In this document: one piece after another, positions 1-9,972 of the stretch
Layout of the letters: the number at the start of each line of letters is the position of its first letter
Numbering within the stretch: position 1 is the stretch's first letter
Origin: an uncultured Aeromonas sp.
Lineage (GTDB): Bacteria; Pseudomonadota; Gammaproteobacteria; Enterobacterales; Aeromonadaceae
Reading direction: 5' to 3'
DNA: 57,062 nucleotides
Assembly: GCA_945957575.1 (NCBI GenBank)
Contig: CAMFLW010000008.1
Location: 1 to 57,062 of the forward strand
Notes under the pieces: generated by a model
What the model was told of the DNA's origin: nothing
Database searches by the model: none
The model's input: only the letters and a program-made list of their open reading frames with translations
Position numbers and translations under genes: made by a program

Positions 1-16
1 CAGGGGTCAGATTCAT
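1..16 (-). CDS. 5' end of an unidentified gene running off the left edge
   Basis: Reading leftward, an AAGGT ribosome-binding sequence lies 6 bases before an ATG at 14-16, followed by codons for Met-Asn-Leu-Thr-Pro up to the window edge. A good sigma-70 promoter lies about 70 bases upstream (87-114), so this looks like the first codons of a real gene. Five residues are too few to identify a product. Confidence 0.4.
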
Positions 17-86
17 CTTGTGACCTTTTTGGTTAATGGGGTTAGGGAACCCATACCGCCACCATTGGCGATAATCGAGGGGCGAT

Positions 87-114
87 ATTATACGCCCCCA
101 AATCGATAGTTCAA
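87..114 (-). promoter_or_regulatory. sigma-70 promoter for the left-edge gene
   Basis: On the minus strand a TTGAAC -35 box (109-114) and a consensus TATAAT -10 box (87-92) are separated by 16 bases. Transcription would head toward the ATG at 16. The -10 box lies in the loop of a short GGGGCG/CGCCCC inverted repeat (79-98), which might be an operator or chance. Confidence 0.5.
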
Positions 115-132
115 TCTTTATGCGATGATACG

Positions 133-172
133 CGCCCGGATTGGCCGGCGGCAGAGCCGGCCAATCCGGGCG
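133..172 (-). terminator. 17-bp perfect inverted repeat after the DUF3630-like gene
   Basis: Two perfect 17-base arms (133-149 and 156-172) flank a 6-base loop just 5 bases beyond the stop codon of the gene at 177-464. No U tract follows the stem, so it is either a weak or factor-assisted terminator or an mRNA 3'-end stabilising hairpin for the selO transcript. Confidence 0.5.
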
Positions 173-176
173 ATAG

Positions 177-464
177 TCACTCCTTGTGCTGTCTGACGAG
201 CCAAAGCAGCGCCTCCCGATCTTCAGGGCGCAACGCCTCCAACCAGCAGCCGCTGTAGTGCTCAAACTCTAGTCTGAACCGGCTCCCCTCGAAATCCAGC
301 AACCAGCTATGGCGATCGGCACCGACATCCCGCTCCAGTGGATGCAGCTCCCACGCCTGCAGCAGCGCACCGGCCAAGGCCGGAAAAGTGTCCCAGTCGA
401 GCGCCGGGCACGCCAGCATTACAACTCCGGCATCGCTATCTATCTGCTTGATCTGCCATCCCAT
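177..464 (-). CDS. DUF3630-like small protein
   Basis: This 95-residue protein follows selO on the same strand. The open frame extends further upstream but overlaps selO. The ATG at 464, nine bases after a GAGAG sequence and just past the selO stop, gives the compact size expected of this family. The sequence has no signal peptide or membrane segment. It shows alternating hydrophobic strands, a Trp-Leu-Leu-Asp-Phe core and an acidic and arginine-rich C-terminal helix (LRPEDREALLWLVRQHKE). I place it in DUF3630, a small family of Shewanella, Vibrio and Aeromonas proteins, from its overall look rather than a diagnostic motif. The function is unknown. Position suggests co-transcription with selO, and the strong hairpin at 133-172 would end that unit. 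Confidence 0.6.
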   Translation of the reverse strand: MGWQIKQIDSDAGVVMLACPALDWDTFPALAGALLQAWELHPLERDVGADRHSWLLDFEGSRFRLEFEHYSGCWLEALRPEDREALLWLVRQHKE

Positions 465-474
465 TCCAAGTCTC

Positions 475-1902
475 TCAACTGCTGCAGGAGAGCTCGCCAC
501 CGCAATACCATGCCGGTTGCGGGGTAGCGAGATCCTCATATTCGGGTTGCTCATCATAAGGGCGTTGCAAAGCGGCAAACAAGCGCTCGAACGGCTGCAT
601 ATCGCCCGCCTCGGCAGCCTCGATAGCCTGCTGGGCCAGCGCATTGCGCAGCACATATTTGGGATTGATGGCATCCATCTGCGCCTTGCGAATGGCATCT
701 TCGCTTCCTTCCCGAACAAGCCGCGCCCGATAGCGCTCCAACCACTGCTGCCACGCAGCGGGTTCGACTAATAACACCAGCAAGGATGCTGGCCATGCCT
801 CCTCTCCCGTCACCTCACCGAGACGGCGCAGGAACAGGTGGTAATCCACCTTGTGAGCCGCCAACAATCGGAACAGCTCGCGGAACAGCGCCGGGTCATC
901 CTCCTCCCACACTGCCAGCCCGAGTTTGGCCCGCATCAGTTCGGAGTAGTGCAACATCAGCTGCTGCTCGTACTGGGCCAGCGCCGCTGCCAGCGCATCA
1001 CTGTCGACATGCCCCGCCAGCGCCTGCGCCAGCTTTTGCAGATTCCAGTAACCGACCGCCGGCTGCTGATCCAGCGCGTAACGACCCGCCGGATCCGAGT
1101 GGTTGCAGACAAAGTCCGGCACGTAGGCATCGATAAAGCCGTATGGCCCGTAATCCAGCGTCAGGCCGAGCAGCGACATGTTGTCGGTGTTCATCACCCC
1201 GTGACAGAAGCCCGCCGCCTGCCATTTGGCAATCAGCCGCGCGGTGCGACGCACTACCTCGGCAAACAGTTCGGCGCCATTCTCCAGCTCGGGGAAGTGG
1301 TGGCGCAGCAGATAATCGATAAGCAGCGGAATCTTCTCCCCCTGCCCGCTCCAGGCGAAATACTCGATATGACCGAAGCGCAAGTGGCTGGGGGCGGTGC
1401 GCAGCACGGTCGCCCCCGTCTCCGCCTGTTCGCGGTAAACGGGCTCCTGACTGCCCACCAGCACCAGCGCCCGGGTGGTCGGTATGCCGAGAGCATGGAG
1501 CGCCTCGGAGGCCAGATATTCGCGAATGCTCGAGCGCAATACGGCGCGGCCGTCACCAAAACGGGAAAACGGCGTCTTTCCTGCCCCCTTCAGATGGAGA
1601 TCCCAGCGCAAGCCATCGGGCGCGAGCTGCTCACCCAACAGCAGCGCCCGGCCATCGCCAAGCCTTGGGCTATAGCCGCCGAACTGATGGCCGGCATACA
1701 CCTGCGCCACCGGCTGCATGCCGGGCAGCAATTTCCCCTCGCCACAGCAGGCGAGCCAGTCAGACTTGCTGACGCCTCCCAACCCCAGCTCATCCAGCAA
1801 AGCACGGTTGAGGTGAAGTAGCCGGGGTTGTTGTAGCGGCTGGGGCACCACAGATTCACAGGCCCAGGGCAGTTCGCTCGCAAAAGTGTTGATCAGCTTC
1901 AT
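475..1902 (-). CDS. selO: protein adenylyltransferase SelO (YdiU family)
   Basis: SelO is a pseudokinase-fold enzyme that transfers AMP from ATP to Ser, Thr or Tyr of target proteins and is linked to oxidative-stress redox control. The 475-residue product matches the usual length of about 480. Recognisable blocks are the N-terminal NTFASELP start, the [14 protein letters not shown] motif, the glycine-rich [20 protein letters not shown] loop, and [20 protein letters not shown], which is the catalytic-loop and metal-binding block of the family. The C-terminus ends in Cys-Ser-Ser, the bacterial equivalent of the selenocysteine-bearing tail of eukaryotic SelO, and can form a regulatory disulfide. 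The ATG at 1902 is chosen because family proteins start at MKLINTFA; the frame stays open to 1938. It is divergent from the cytochrome gene at 2009. Confidence 0.93.
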   Translation of the reverse strand: MKLINTFASELPWACESVVPQPLQQPRLLHLNRALLDELGLGGVSKSDWLACCGEGKLLPGMQPVAQVYAGHQFGGYSPRLGDGRALLLGEQLAPDGLRWDLHLKGAGKTPFSRFGDGRAVLRSSIREYLASEALHALGIPTTRALVLVGSQEPVYREQAETGATVLRTAPSHLRFGHIEYFAWSGQGEKIPLLIDYLLRHHFPELENGAELFAEVVRRTARLIAKWQAAGFCHGVMNTDNMSLLGLTLDYGPYGFIDAYVPDFVCNHSDPAGRYALDQQPAVGYWNLQKLAQALAGHVDSDALAAALAQYEQQLMLHYSELMRAKLGLAVWEEDDPALFRELFRLLAAHKVDYHLFLRRLGEVTGEEAWPASLLVLLVEPAAWQQWLERYRARLVREGSEDAIRKAQMDAINPKYVLRNALAQQAIEAAEAGDMQPFERLFAALQRPYDEQPEYEDLATPQPAWYCGGELSCSS

Positions 1903-2008
1903 GGTTGTGCCATTCATCCCTGAGTATGCTCGTGTCACTCTTTATACTGCCGTCAGCAGGCTGTCCGCCAACCGGCAATCCTCATTTGTTCAATTCAAGG
2001 AGAAGAAG

Positions 2009-2311
2009 ATGCAAAAGTGGCTATATGCCCTGCCCCTGCTGGCTCTGGCCTGGGTTCATCAGGTCAAGGCAGCCGATATCGAAGCGGGCAAGACCAAAGC
2101 GGCCGTCTGTGCCGCCTGTCACGGCGTGGAAGGCAAGGCGATGATCCCCAACTACCCCCATCTGGCCGGACAGAATGCCGCCTATCTGGTGAAACAGCTG
2201 AAGGCTTTCAAGGATGGCAGCCGCAAAGAGCCCCTGATGGTTCCCTTTATGGCACCGCTCACCGATGCGGATATGGAGAATCTGGCGGCCTATTACGCCA
2301 GCCTCAAGTAA
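2009..2311 (+). CDS. small class I monohaem cytochrome c
   Basis: This 100-residue exported protein carries periplasmic electrons. A signal peptide ([21 protein letters not shown], cleaved before ADIEAG) is followed by the haem-attachment motif CAACH and a C-terminal axial-ligand region ([22 protein letters not shown]) with two candidate methionines, as in cytochrome c4/c5-type single domains. The start is the ATG after an AAGGAGAAGAAG ribosome site; upstream in-frame codons overlap the selO promoter region and lack such a site. It stands alone between divergent selO and convergent recQ. Single-domain c-type cytochromes of this type usually donate electrons to terminal oxidases, but the partner cannot be read from the sequence. 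Confidence 0.88.
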   Translation: MQKWLYALPLLALAWVHQVKAADIEAGKTKAAVCAACHGVEGKAMIPNYPHLAGQNAAYLVKQLKAFKDGSRKEPLMVPFMAPLTDADMENLAAYYASLK

Positions 2312-2383
2312 TCTGCTGCGCCCGACTGTCGGGCGCCTCCCCGTTGGCGAAGCATCCATTCGGCCGTGCTTCGCCAAGCTTGC

Positions 2384-4219
<1,836 letters not shown>

Positions 4220-4352
4220 GGGCTCTCCTTTGGGGTCGCCATTCTAAAGCAGCCGCCGCCCACAATAAACCTGCCATTGCGACTGTTAAAGAACTGTTGC
4301 AGACTGGCTGGAGCTTTTACTCGGCTTTGCAAACAGGGAGCGGATTCAAGGA

Positions 4353-4817
4353 ATGAAACAGATGCTCAAGAAGATGGCGCTCAGTGGCATTGCCAACCTG
4401 TTCGCCGAAAAGATGCCCTTCAACAAGCTGATCGGCATGCAGGTGACCCACTACGACTTCGACCGGGTGGAGCTGCGCATCAAGATGGAGGAGAAGCTGA
4501 TCGGCAACCCCTTCCACAACATCCTGCACGGTGGCGTCACAGCAGCTCTGCTCGACGTGGCGGGCGGCATGATAGTCGCGGCCTCCTGCATCGACGATCT
4601 GGAAGATTTCTCCCCCAGTTATCTCAAGGAACGTTTCTCTCGCCTCGGCACCATAGATCTGCGGGTGGACTATCTGCGACCGGGACGCGGCAACGAGTTT
4701 ATCGCCACCGCCCACATCATCCGGGCAGGCAGCAAGGTCGCGGTAGCCCGGATGGAGCTGCACAACGAAGAGGGCACCCATATCGCCTTTGGGACCGGCA
4801 CCTATCTGGTGGGCTAA
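4353..4817 (+). CDS. yigI: YigI/PaaI-type hotdog acyl-CoA thioesterase
   Basis: The 154-residue protein has the hotdog thioesterase signature: a central helix preceded by NPFHNILHGGVTAALLDVAGGMIV, in which the HGG and the downstream acidic residue form the catalytic region of the PaaI/4HBT family, then the strand LRVDYLRPGRGNEFIATAHIIRAGSKVAVARMELHN. Such enzymes hydrolyse acyl-CoA; E. coli YigI acts on medium and long chains. Two starts are possible: the ATG at 4353 is only 2 bases from AAGGA, while the ATG at 4362 has better spacing to the same site. It is divergent from recQ, an arrangement related to the enterobacterial yigI-recQ neighbourhood, which supports the assignment. Confidence 0.82.
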   Translation: MKQMLKKMALSGIANLFAEKMPFNKLIGMQVTHYDFDRVELRIKMEEKLIGNPFHNILHGGVTAALLDVAGGMIVAASCIDDLEDFSPSYLKERFSRLGTIDLRVDYLRPGRGNEFIATAHIIRAGSKVAVARMELHNEEGTHIAFGTGTYLVG

Positions 4818-4941
4818 ACGCCATTAATGCATAAAAAGCACTCTGCTAATCCACTTTTAATCATTAGATTCCTTACCCCCTCTGGCCGAACAAGGTCCAT
4901 ACTGGTATTCGGGATTGTGTGCAGAGGGAGGATTGCAGGCG

Positions 4942-5469
4942 ATGAGTGCGAAACTGGCCATCAAACCATCCAGAGCCTTGTTGACACAGCTCGAGTCCAT
5001 GCTCGACGAGGTGCAGACACCCGAGTGTCGCCACTGGTTGGAACAGGAGCTTGAGGGGTATTCTCTCTCCTCACCCCTGCCTTGGTATCGCATCGTCCCC
5101 TGTCGGCAACGCGGTCACTTTCTGGACCTGAAGACGGGAAAATATTTGACCTGTCACATCAACAGTCAAACGCTAAGCCAACGCGATCTGGCCCAAATTC
5201 AGTTCATTTATGCCCGTGAACCCGCCGCCCACTATTTGCTGCAACGCAATTCCGGTATTGAGCCCTGGCCAGAACAGCTGCTGGAAGATTATCAGGAGCA
5301 GTTGATCCCCGGCCATCTATGCCTGCAAGCCTGGCATGAGCCCGTGATTTCATTACGTGCACAACTGATGGAGGGAATAGAACATTTCATTAGTGAGTAC
5401 CCCAAGCACGCGGCCTTGCTGCCTCAACACAGTTTCAAGGCTTTGCGGCATCAGCACTGGCATATCTGA
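4942..5469 (+). CDS. AbiTii-like domain protein, putative abortive-infection factor
   Basis: The 175-residue protein resembles the AbiTii domain. A helical N-terminus ends in HWLEQELEGY, followed by the LPWYRIVP block that in AbiTii proteins reads as E-L-N-G-Y ... L-P-x-Y-R. After a variable middle comes EPVISLRAQLMEGIEHFISEY, which corresponds to the C-terminal segment of the domain. There is no signal peptide, membrane span or obvious catalytic motif. The ATG at 4942 is preceded by GGGAGGA; a TTG further up in frame is less likely. AbiTii domains were named from an abortive-infection context and often accompany defence genes, but the biochemistry is unknown to me. It is convergent with the nuclease-like gene at 5666-7813 and ends in its own terminator hairpin. 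The match is by recognition, not by search. Confidence 0.6.
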   Translation: MSAKLAIKPSRALLTQLESMLDEVQTPECRHWLEQELEGYSLSSPLPWYRIVPCRQRGHFLDLKTGKYLTCHINSQTLSQRDLAQIQFIYAREPAAHYLLQRNSGIEPWPEQLLEDYQEQLIPGHLCLQAWHEPVISLRAQLMEGIEHFISEYPKHAALLPQHSFKALRHQHWHI

Positions 5470-5564
5470 GTAAGCGCCTGGCGCGCAAGGAGGGCACCAT
5501 AGACAAGAACCATAGCGAGATTGCCACAATCTAGAGTGCCGGAGTCAGAATAGACTCCACCAAT

Positions 5565-5590
5565 GGGCCACCAAGCGGTGGCCCTGTTAA
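5565..5590 (+). terminator. terminator-like hairpin after the AbiTii-like gene
   Basis: GGGCCACC (5565-5572) and GGTGGCCC (5577-5584) pair around a 4-base loop, followed by TGTTAAT. It lies about 95 bases past the AbiTii-like stop and between the two convergent genes, so it may insulate them. The U tract is weak. Confidence 0.55.
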
Positions 5591-5665
5591 TGTCCGCTGC
5601 TGCCTTGAAGTAACAACATGCGGCGCCCCATGCCTAATGAATCCCGCATGCCCGCCTGTCACAAT

Positions 5666-7813
5666 CTAAAGCACAGCACGCCAAACCCCATCCGATTCGA
5701 TCAACCCAACAAGTGCTTGCGCACTGAATCCGTCGGCATACAGTGTCTCATCCCCAACCTCAGCCTCGTCCATCTCTTCAAACGCCCGCAGATAATGCGG
5801 TTCATCACGCAAAGCGATCTCCATGATCTCGCGGGAGACAACGTGGAATCCATCGACAACCTCACCATCAAATTCAATCGAGGTATCCACAACCCAGGCA
5901 TGCAGGACTGGCAGAGGATGGACATCACTCAGCAATAGCGCGGAACGCAACCCTTGGTCATTTAGCAGGGCTTGAAGCACAACCGGTTGCTTGCGCTTTA
6001 ACTGCCTCGCCGCCTTGCGCAGGGTATTGGTTCGATGCAGCCAGACTTCATGACGAGTTGAACGGATGAAGCCAGACTTGACCTCCAGCAGCAACACGAC
6101 CCCATCCAAGTGACAGATCAGGTCCACCTCACCAGCATCGCGCTCATCACTCAATGGTGGTTGGTAGCCCACGACGACGCGGAATCCCCTCTGCCTTAGC
6201 GCTTCGGCAAGGGTATGTTCAATACGCTCCGTTTCGCTGCGCAAAGCAGGTCTGCGTTGTTCAACACGACGCAGGTTATTCACCGCAGCGGTCAGATTGT
6301 TCTGTTGACCGGCAACCCAGGGGAACTGAAAACTGTAGCGGCCAATCTTGTAGAACGGCCGCTCGTACAGTCGTGGTGACGGCATGTTTGGTGCTTGCCT
6401 CATCTGTGCGGATAGAGCCTGCAGATCACTGGTCCAGAACTTCAGGATGGCACTGGCCGCTTCGGTGTCGCCCTTGGGATGCTCAGGGCTGACGGTCCAA
6501 CCACAAATACGACGGATCTTATCTTTCGATTCCGACCAGGTGATGGGAAAGCGATTCTCGCCTTGTACAAGCCCTTCCAGAGCTAATTGCCCCAATGCTT
6601 TCGCTGCTACACCTGAGTCGCCCATATAGCGAAGAAAAGGCTGAAGAAACGCCTGCTCAAAAAACACGGTCGTCAGCTCACTGGCCAATATCGCGTGGTG
6701 CAGGGTTACCTCCGCTCCGTCGTTCAGTCTGACCCGCTCACCCAGACCGAATATCGTCTGTAGGTAAAGCTGACTGCGGATGGCTTTTATATAAGCAAGC
6801 TGATTCGCCTCGTGGTTTTCCGGTCTCCCGATGATTTTGCCAGCCATATCCGAAGCAGCGAATTGGTCAATCGCGCGGTACATCCAGTAATGCCAAAGCA
6901 ACTTGCTTTTGCGCTCGGTACGCTGCCAGCGTAGTGAGCCCAGATCGGTTTTGTTGAAGATGACCGGCTGTCCCGGCTTGAGCTGGTAACCGCAATCACT
7001 GTCAAAACAGAACCAATTGATGGAATTCTCGTAGTCGATTCGCTCATGCATGGCGGCAATAAGCAGGGCGACCGATTCGAGGTTGGCAACACTCTCTCGC
7101 CCCACACCAGGCTGTGGAAACAGGATTGGCGACAAATGACGCTTGAGAGAACGGCCAAGAGCTTCCTCTGTCAGTTGAAAATCACGCTCAGAGCAATTCA
7201 GCAATTTGCGCGCGATAATCCGATCATAGACATCCCAATCTCCCGCACTGCTGTCTCTCCCCTTAGCGGCGCCAAGTTGCCCATAAGCGGTCAAGCTCAA
7301 ATAGGAAAGCAGCTCTAGTAGCGAAAGCGACTTCAGGTGGGACTCAGCCAGTGCAATTGCTTCGTCGAATGGTTCGAGTTGCTCAAGTAAGCGATCACAG
7401 ACGCCAAAAAATTCGCACCAATCCTTGCTGACGAGATTGTCTCGGAGATGCAGCCAGAGCACTGAATCAGTGCGTGTAAACAGCTTCGAGTAGCGAATTG
7501 CCCAACGCAATACATCTGGATGACGAGCGGCCAGATGATCCAGCAGCGCAGTGCTAATAGCATCCTCAAAATGCAAAATACGTCCCAGTGCCAAGCTTGC
7601 CAGTTGAGCACCTTCAAGATTGACTGGCTCCCACCAAAAGGATGCGGAAGCTAGTCCGGCAGCACGATTGCGAGTTGTGTATTTGCCGCTCGGACGTTGA
7701 TCCAGAAAGTCGTGAAGGCACTCATCAAGTGCGGCGAATGGGGCAAGCTGCTGTGCATATCCAGCAAACCGAGTCTGGTAAAATTCCTGGCATTGCCGTT
7801 CCTGGCCTTGCAT
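5666..7813 (-). CDS. large protein with C-terminal PD-(D/E)XK nuclease domain, candidate defence gene
   Basis: I do not recognise this 715-residue protein as a named family. Residues 1-510 are mostly alpha-helical, with many Trp, Leu and charged positions and no P-loop or other catalytic signature. Residues 520-620 carry a full PD-(D/E)XK nuclease core: Glu529 or Glu532 in the first helix (RSETERIEHTLAEALRQRGF), Asp564 in GEVDLICHLDG, and Glu577-Val-Lys579 in VVLLLEVKSGF, followed by a basic helix (LRKAARQLKRK). This layout resembles NERD-like and restriction-type nucleases. A small alpha/beta tail follows. The ATG is preceded by AAGGA at suitable spacing. Its base composition is visibly less G+C-rich than the flanking genes. 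It sits between an AbiTii-like gene and a tRNA-Pro gene, a typical place for acquired cargo. Nuclease activity and defence are inferences. Confidence 0.75.
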   Translation of the reverse strand: MQGQERQCQEFYQTRFAGYAQQLAPFAALDECLHDFLDQRPSGKYTTRNRAAGLASASFWWEPVNLEGAQLASLALGRILHFEDAISTALLDHLAARHPDVLRWAIRYSKLFTRTDSVLWLHLRDNLVSKDWCEFFGVCDRLLEQLEPFDEAIALAESHLKSLSLLELLSYLSLTAYGQLGAAKGRDSSAGDWDVYDRIIARKLLNCSERDFQLTEEALGRSLKRHLSPILFPQPGVGRESVANLESVALLIAAMHERIDYENSINWFCFDSDCGYQLKPGQPVIFNKTDLGSLRWQRTERKSKLLWHYWMYRAIDQFAASDMAGKIIGRPENHEANQLAYIKAIRSQLYLQTIFGLGERVRLNDGAEVTLHHAILASELTTVFFEQAFLQPFLRYMGDSGVAAKALGQLALEGLVQGENRFPITWSESKDKIRRICGWTVSPEHPKGDTEAASAILKFWTSDLQALSAQMRQAPNMPSPRLYERPFYKIGRYSFQFPWVAGQQNNLTAAVNNLRRVEQRRPALRSETERIEHTLAEALRQRGFRVVVGYQPPLSDERDAGEVDLICHLDGVVLLLEVKSGFIRSTRHEVWLHRTNTLRKAARQLKRKQPVVLQALLNDQGLRSALLLSDVHPLPVLHAWVVDTSIEFDGEVVDGFHVVSREIMEIALRDEPHYLRAFEEMDEAEVGDETLYADGFSAQALVGLIESDGVWRAVL

Positions 7814-8029
7814 ATCTGGTCATCCTTTTCCTGCCGTCGAACCTTGATATTCAAAGAGATTGAAATCATCCGCTCATTTGAGGCCCACAACGAGTTGGGC
7901 AATTTGTATGGAAGGAAATAGTTAACACGTTTCCAAGAAGGGGGAAACAACTGATGAGGAGTCAATCGCTAACGATTGCAGATGGGCAGTAAATCAAAAT
8001 GCTCCACAGAACAGGGAGCCGAAAATGCA
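7814..8029. other. gene-free stretch between the nuclease-like gene and tRNA-Pro
   Basis: About 215 bases of relatively A+T-rich DNA. It should hold the promoter of the nuclease-like gene on the minus strand. I could not fix one with confidence, and saw no copy of the tRNA-Pro 3' end that would mark an attachment site. Confidence 0.4.
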
Positions 8030-8057
8030 AAAAGGCCGCTCTGTTGAGCGGCCTTTT
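8030..8057 (-). terminator. intrinsic terminator after tRNA-Pro
   Basis: An 11-bp perfect stem, AAAAGGCCGCT (8030-8040) with AGCGGCCTTTT (8047-8057), closes a 6-base loop just 6 bases past the tRNA 3' end. The A and T runs on both sides make it able to work in either direction. Confidence 0.85.
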
Positions 8058-8063
8058 CAAATT

Positions 8064-8140
<77 letters not shown>

Positions 8141-8156
8141 ATGTCTGCGGGACGGG

Positions 8157-8185
8157 AATTTACCGAAAGCCCCGACCAGACACAA
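8157..8185 (-). promoter_or_regulatory. likely promoter of tRNA-Pro
   Basis: A TTGTGT -35 box (8180-8185) and a TAAATT -10 box (8157-8162) are 17 bases apart. A CCCGTCCCG discriminator follows, which is typical of stringently controlled stable-RNA promoters. The tRNA 5' end lies about 16 bases downstream of the -10 box. Confidence 0.45.
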
Positions 8186-8295
8186 GCCTTTTTTGCATTT
8201 GCTGGAAAAAAAAGTGCCGTTCGCTCAACGATTCAGCACTCTTTTCATCCGTTTGCCGGGCTGCAGCCAGCTGGAGGCATTCCGGCAAGCCGCCG

Positions 8296-9000
8296 TCAGA
8301 CCGGGCGCAGGGATATCGGTCCGAGCAGACGGCGCTGCCAGTCAGCCACAGTGCCATGCTCAAGCCAGTCGGCTGCATGCTGGCGCCAATTGGGGGAGAG
8401 CGCCGGGTTTTCCAGCAACAGCAGCAGGTCAGCCTCGCTGCGCACCTGATTGAACAGGATATCGGCCGTGCGCTTCACCGTCAGTTCGGGATAGGGTCTG
8501 TCTATCAGCTCCATGGCCGCGTCGGGCGCAACAATGCCCTCCTCCAGCACCCGCAGCAACCAGCCACAGCGGCCATTGAGCTGCATCACCTGCGACATCT
8601 GGCCATAGCCGAAACGCAGGTTGAGCTTGAAACAGGGGGATCTCGGCTGGCTGATCTGGATCAGTGCCTCGCCGAGTCGATAGACATCTCCGATGCAGGC
8701 CTGCGTCTCGGTCAGCCCGATACTGGAAAGATTCTCGCCAAAGGCGGCAGGCTGCCACGGGGTGCGAGGCGCAGGAAGACCCAGCGCAGTTTGCCAGGTC
8801 TGCCACCAGAGGTAGTGATCGGCCGGATAATAGTGGAGCGCCCGATCCGGGCCACCGTGGTGGCGCGGGTCACACTGCTCATCCCCTTCCAGACCGGTAA
8901 AAGTACAGCGAACTGGTGCAGAGATCGGTTGCTTGTGAATGGCGCTGGTGAGGCCGGACACCAGTTCGGTGCCACAACCGCTAAAAAGGGAGATCCGCAT
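8296..9000 (-). CDS. yiiM: YiiM-type MOSC domain protein
   Basis: The 234-residue protein is a MOSC (molybdenum cofactor sulfurase C-terminal) domain protein of the YiiM group. In E. coli, YiiM reduces N-hydroxylated base analogues using molybdenum cofactor bound to the domain. Visible family features are GLEGDEQCDPRHHGGPDRALHYYP, the block NLSSIGLTETQACIGDVYRLGEALIQISQPRSPCFKL with the conserved Cys of the cofactor pocket, and a C-terminal helical extension. The ATG at 9000 is six bases after AGGAGG; the one at 9006 is too close to that site. It stands between tRNA-Pro and the polyamine operon and has no visible functional link to either. Confidence 0.88.
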   Translation of the reverse strand: MRISLFSGCGTELVSGLTSAIHKQPISAPVRCTFTGLEGDEQCDPRHHGGPDRALHYYPADHYLWWQTWQTALGLPAPRTPWQPAAFGENLSSIGLTETQACIGDVYRLGEALIQISQPRSPCFKLNLRFGYGQMSQVMQLNGRCGWLLRVLEEGIVAPDAAMELIDRPYPELTVKRTADILFNQVRSEADLLLLLENPALSPNWRQHAADWLEHGTVADWQRRLLGPISLRPV

Positions 9001-9049
9001 ACTCATCCTCCTGGTTGGCGAGAGTAGGCGGATCTTATCATCTAACGGG

Positions 9050-9895
9050 TCAGGCGACTGCCTGCATCTGGGTGGTCATGGCGATCTCGGCGCGGCGGCG
9101 CTTCTCTGCCTTGGCCATCAGATACCAGCTACCGAAGGTAAAGAGCGATACCGACAGCAGGATCAGGCTGGCTACCGCGTTGATCTCGGGTTTAACCCCA
9201 AGCCGCACCGCCGAGAAAACCTCCATCGGCAAGGTGGTGGAGCCCGGGCCGGAGACGAAGCTCGCCAGCACCAGATCATCGAGCGACAGGGCGAACGACA
9301 TCATGCCACCTGCCGCCAGCGAGGGAGCGATCATCGGGATGGTGATCAGGAAGAACACCTTCCACGGCTTGGCGCCGAGATCCATTGCCGCCTCCTCGAT
9401 GGAGAGATCCAGCTCCCGCAACCGCGCCGACACCACAATCGCCACGTAGGCGGTACAGAAAGTGGTGTGCGCGATCCAGATGGTCAGCATGCCCCGCTCG
9501 GCAGGCCAACCCACCAGCTGGGCCATCGCCACGAACAGCAGCAACAGCGACAGACCGGTGATCACCTCTGGCATCACCAGCGGCGCTGTCACCATGCCGC
9601 CGAACAGAGTACGGCCACGGAAGTGGGGAATACGGGTCAGCACGAAGGCGGCCACCGTCCCCAGCGCCACCGCAGCGATCGCGGTATAGAAGGCGATCTC
9701 CAGCGAGCGGAACACGGACCCGATCAGCTGCTTATTGTCGAGCAGGCCGAAGTACCACTTGAGCGACCAACCGCCCCATACCGTCACCAGCTTGGAGGCG
9801 TTGAAGGAGTAAATCACCATGATGAGCATGGGCAGGTAGATAAACAGCAGCCCCAGCCAGAGCATCAGTTTGGCAAAACCGAAACGTCTCATCAT
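9050..9895 (-). CDS. potI: polyamine ABC transporter permease PotI/SpuH
   Basis: The 281-residue inner-membrane permease is the second of two membrane subunits of a polyamine importer. Six hydrophobic segments are visible, beginning MLWLGLLFIYLPMLIMVIYSF. The EAA loop that docks on the ATPase reads EEAAMDLGAKPWKVFFLITIPMIAPSL. It is the last gene of the locus. Its ATG overlaps, as ATGA, the stop of the 26-residue reading frame at 9892-9972, which supplies a GGAGG ribosome site, so translation is probably coupled to that frame. Gene order matches PotI in E. coli potFGHI and SpuH in Pseudomonas. Confidence 0.93.
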   Translation of the reverse strand: MMRRFGFAKLMLWLGLLFIYLPMLIMVIYSFNASKLVTVWGGWSLKWYFGLLDNKQLIGSVFRSLEIAFYTAIAAVALGTVAAFVLTRIPHFRGRTLFGGMVTAPLVMPEVITGLSLLLLFVAMAQLVGWPAERGMLTIWIAHTTFCTAYVAIVVSARLRELDLSIEEAAMDLGAKPWKVFFLITIPMIAPSLAAGGMMSFALSLDDLVLASFVSGPGSTTLPMEVFSAVRLGVKPEINAVASLILLSVSLFTFGSWYLMAKAEKRRRAEIAMTTQMQAVA

Positions 9896-9972
9896 GCCTT
9901 GCCCTCCAGCGCGCTGAACTGGTTACGGTTGCAGCGGATGGATACAGAATTGAACAACGCTGTTTTCATCAT
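9892..9972 (-). CDS. 26-residue coupling frame between potH and potI, a partial potH-tail duplicate
   Basis: Between potH and potI lies a short frame that overlaps potH's stop and potI's start by ATGA junctions on both sides. Its last residues, CNRNQFSALEGKA, copy the end of PotH, FNRNQAKELEGKA, and the DNA is similarly alike, including the CTGGAGGGCAAGGCATGATG translation-start context. The simplest reading is a short tandem duplication of the potH 3' end. The duplication kept the ribosome site and ATGA overlap in front of potI while opening a new start after potH. Whether the peptide is made or has any role is unknown; coupling is the likely function. Confidence 0.5.
   Translation of the reverse strand: MMKTALFNSVSIRCNRNQFSALEGKA

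Noticed and set aside
4820-4941. Search for a tRNA-Pro 3' end direct repeat (attachment site)
   Set aside because: No copy of the tRNA-Pro 3' half could be found on the far side of the accessory genes, so an integrative element is not supported.
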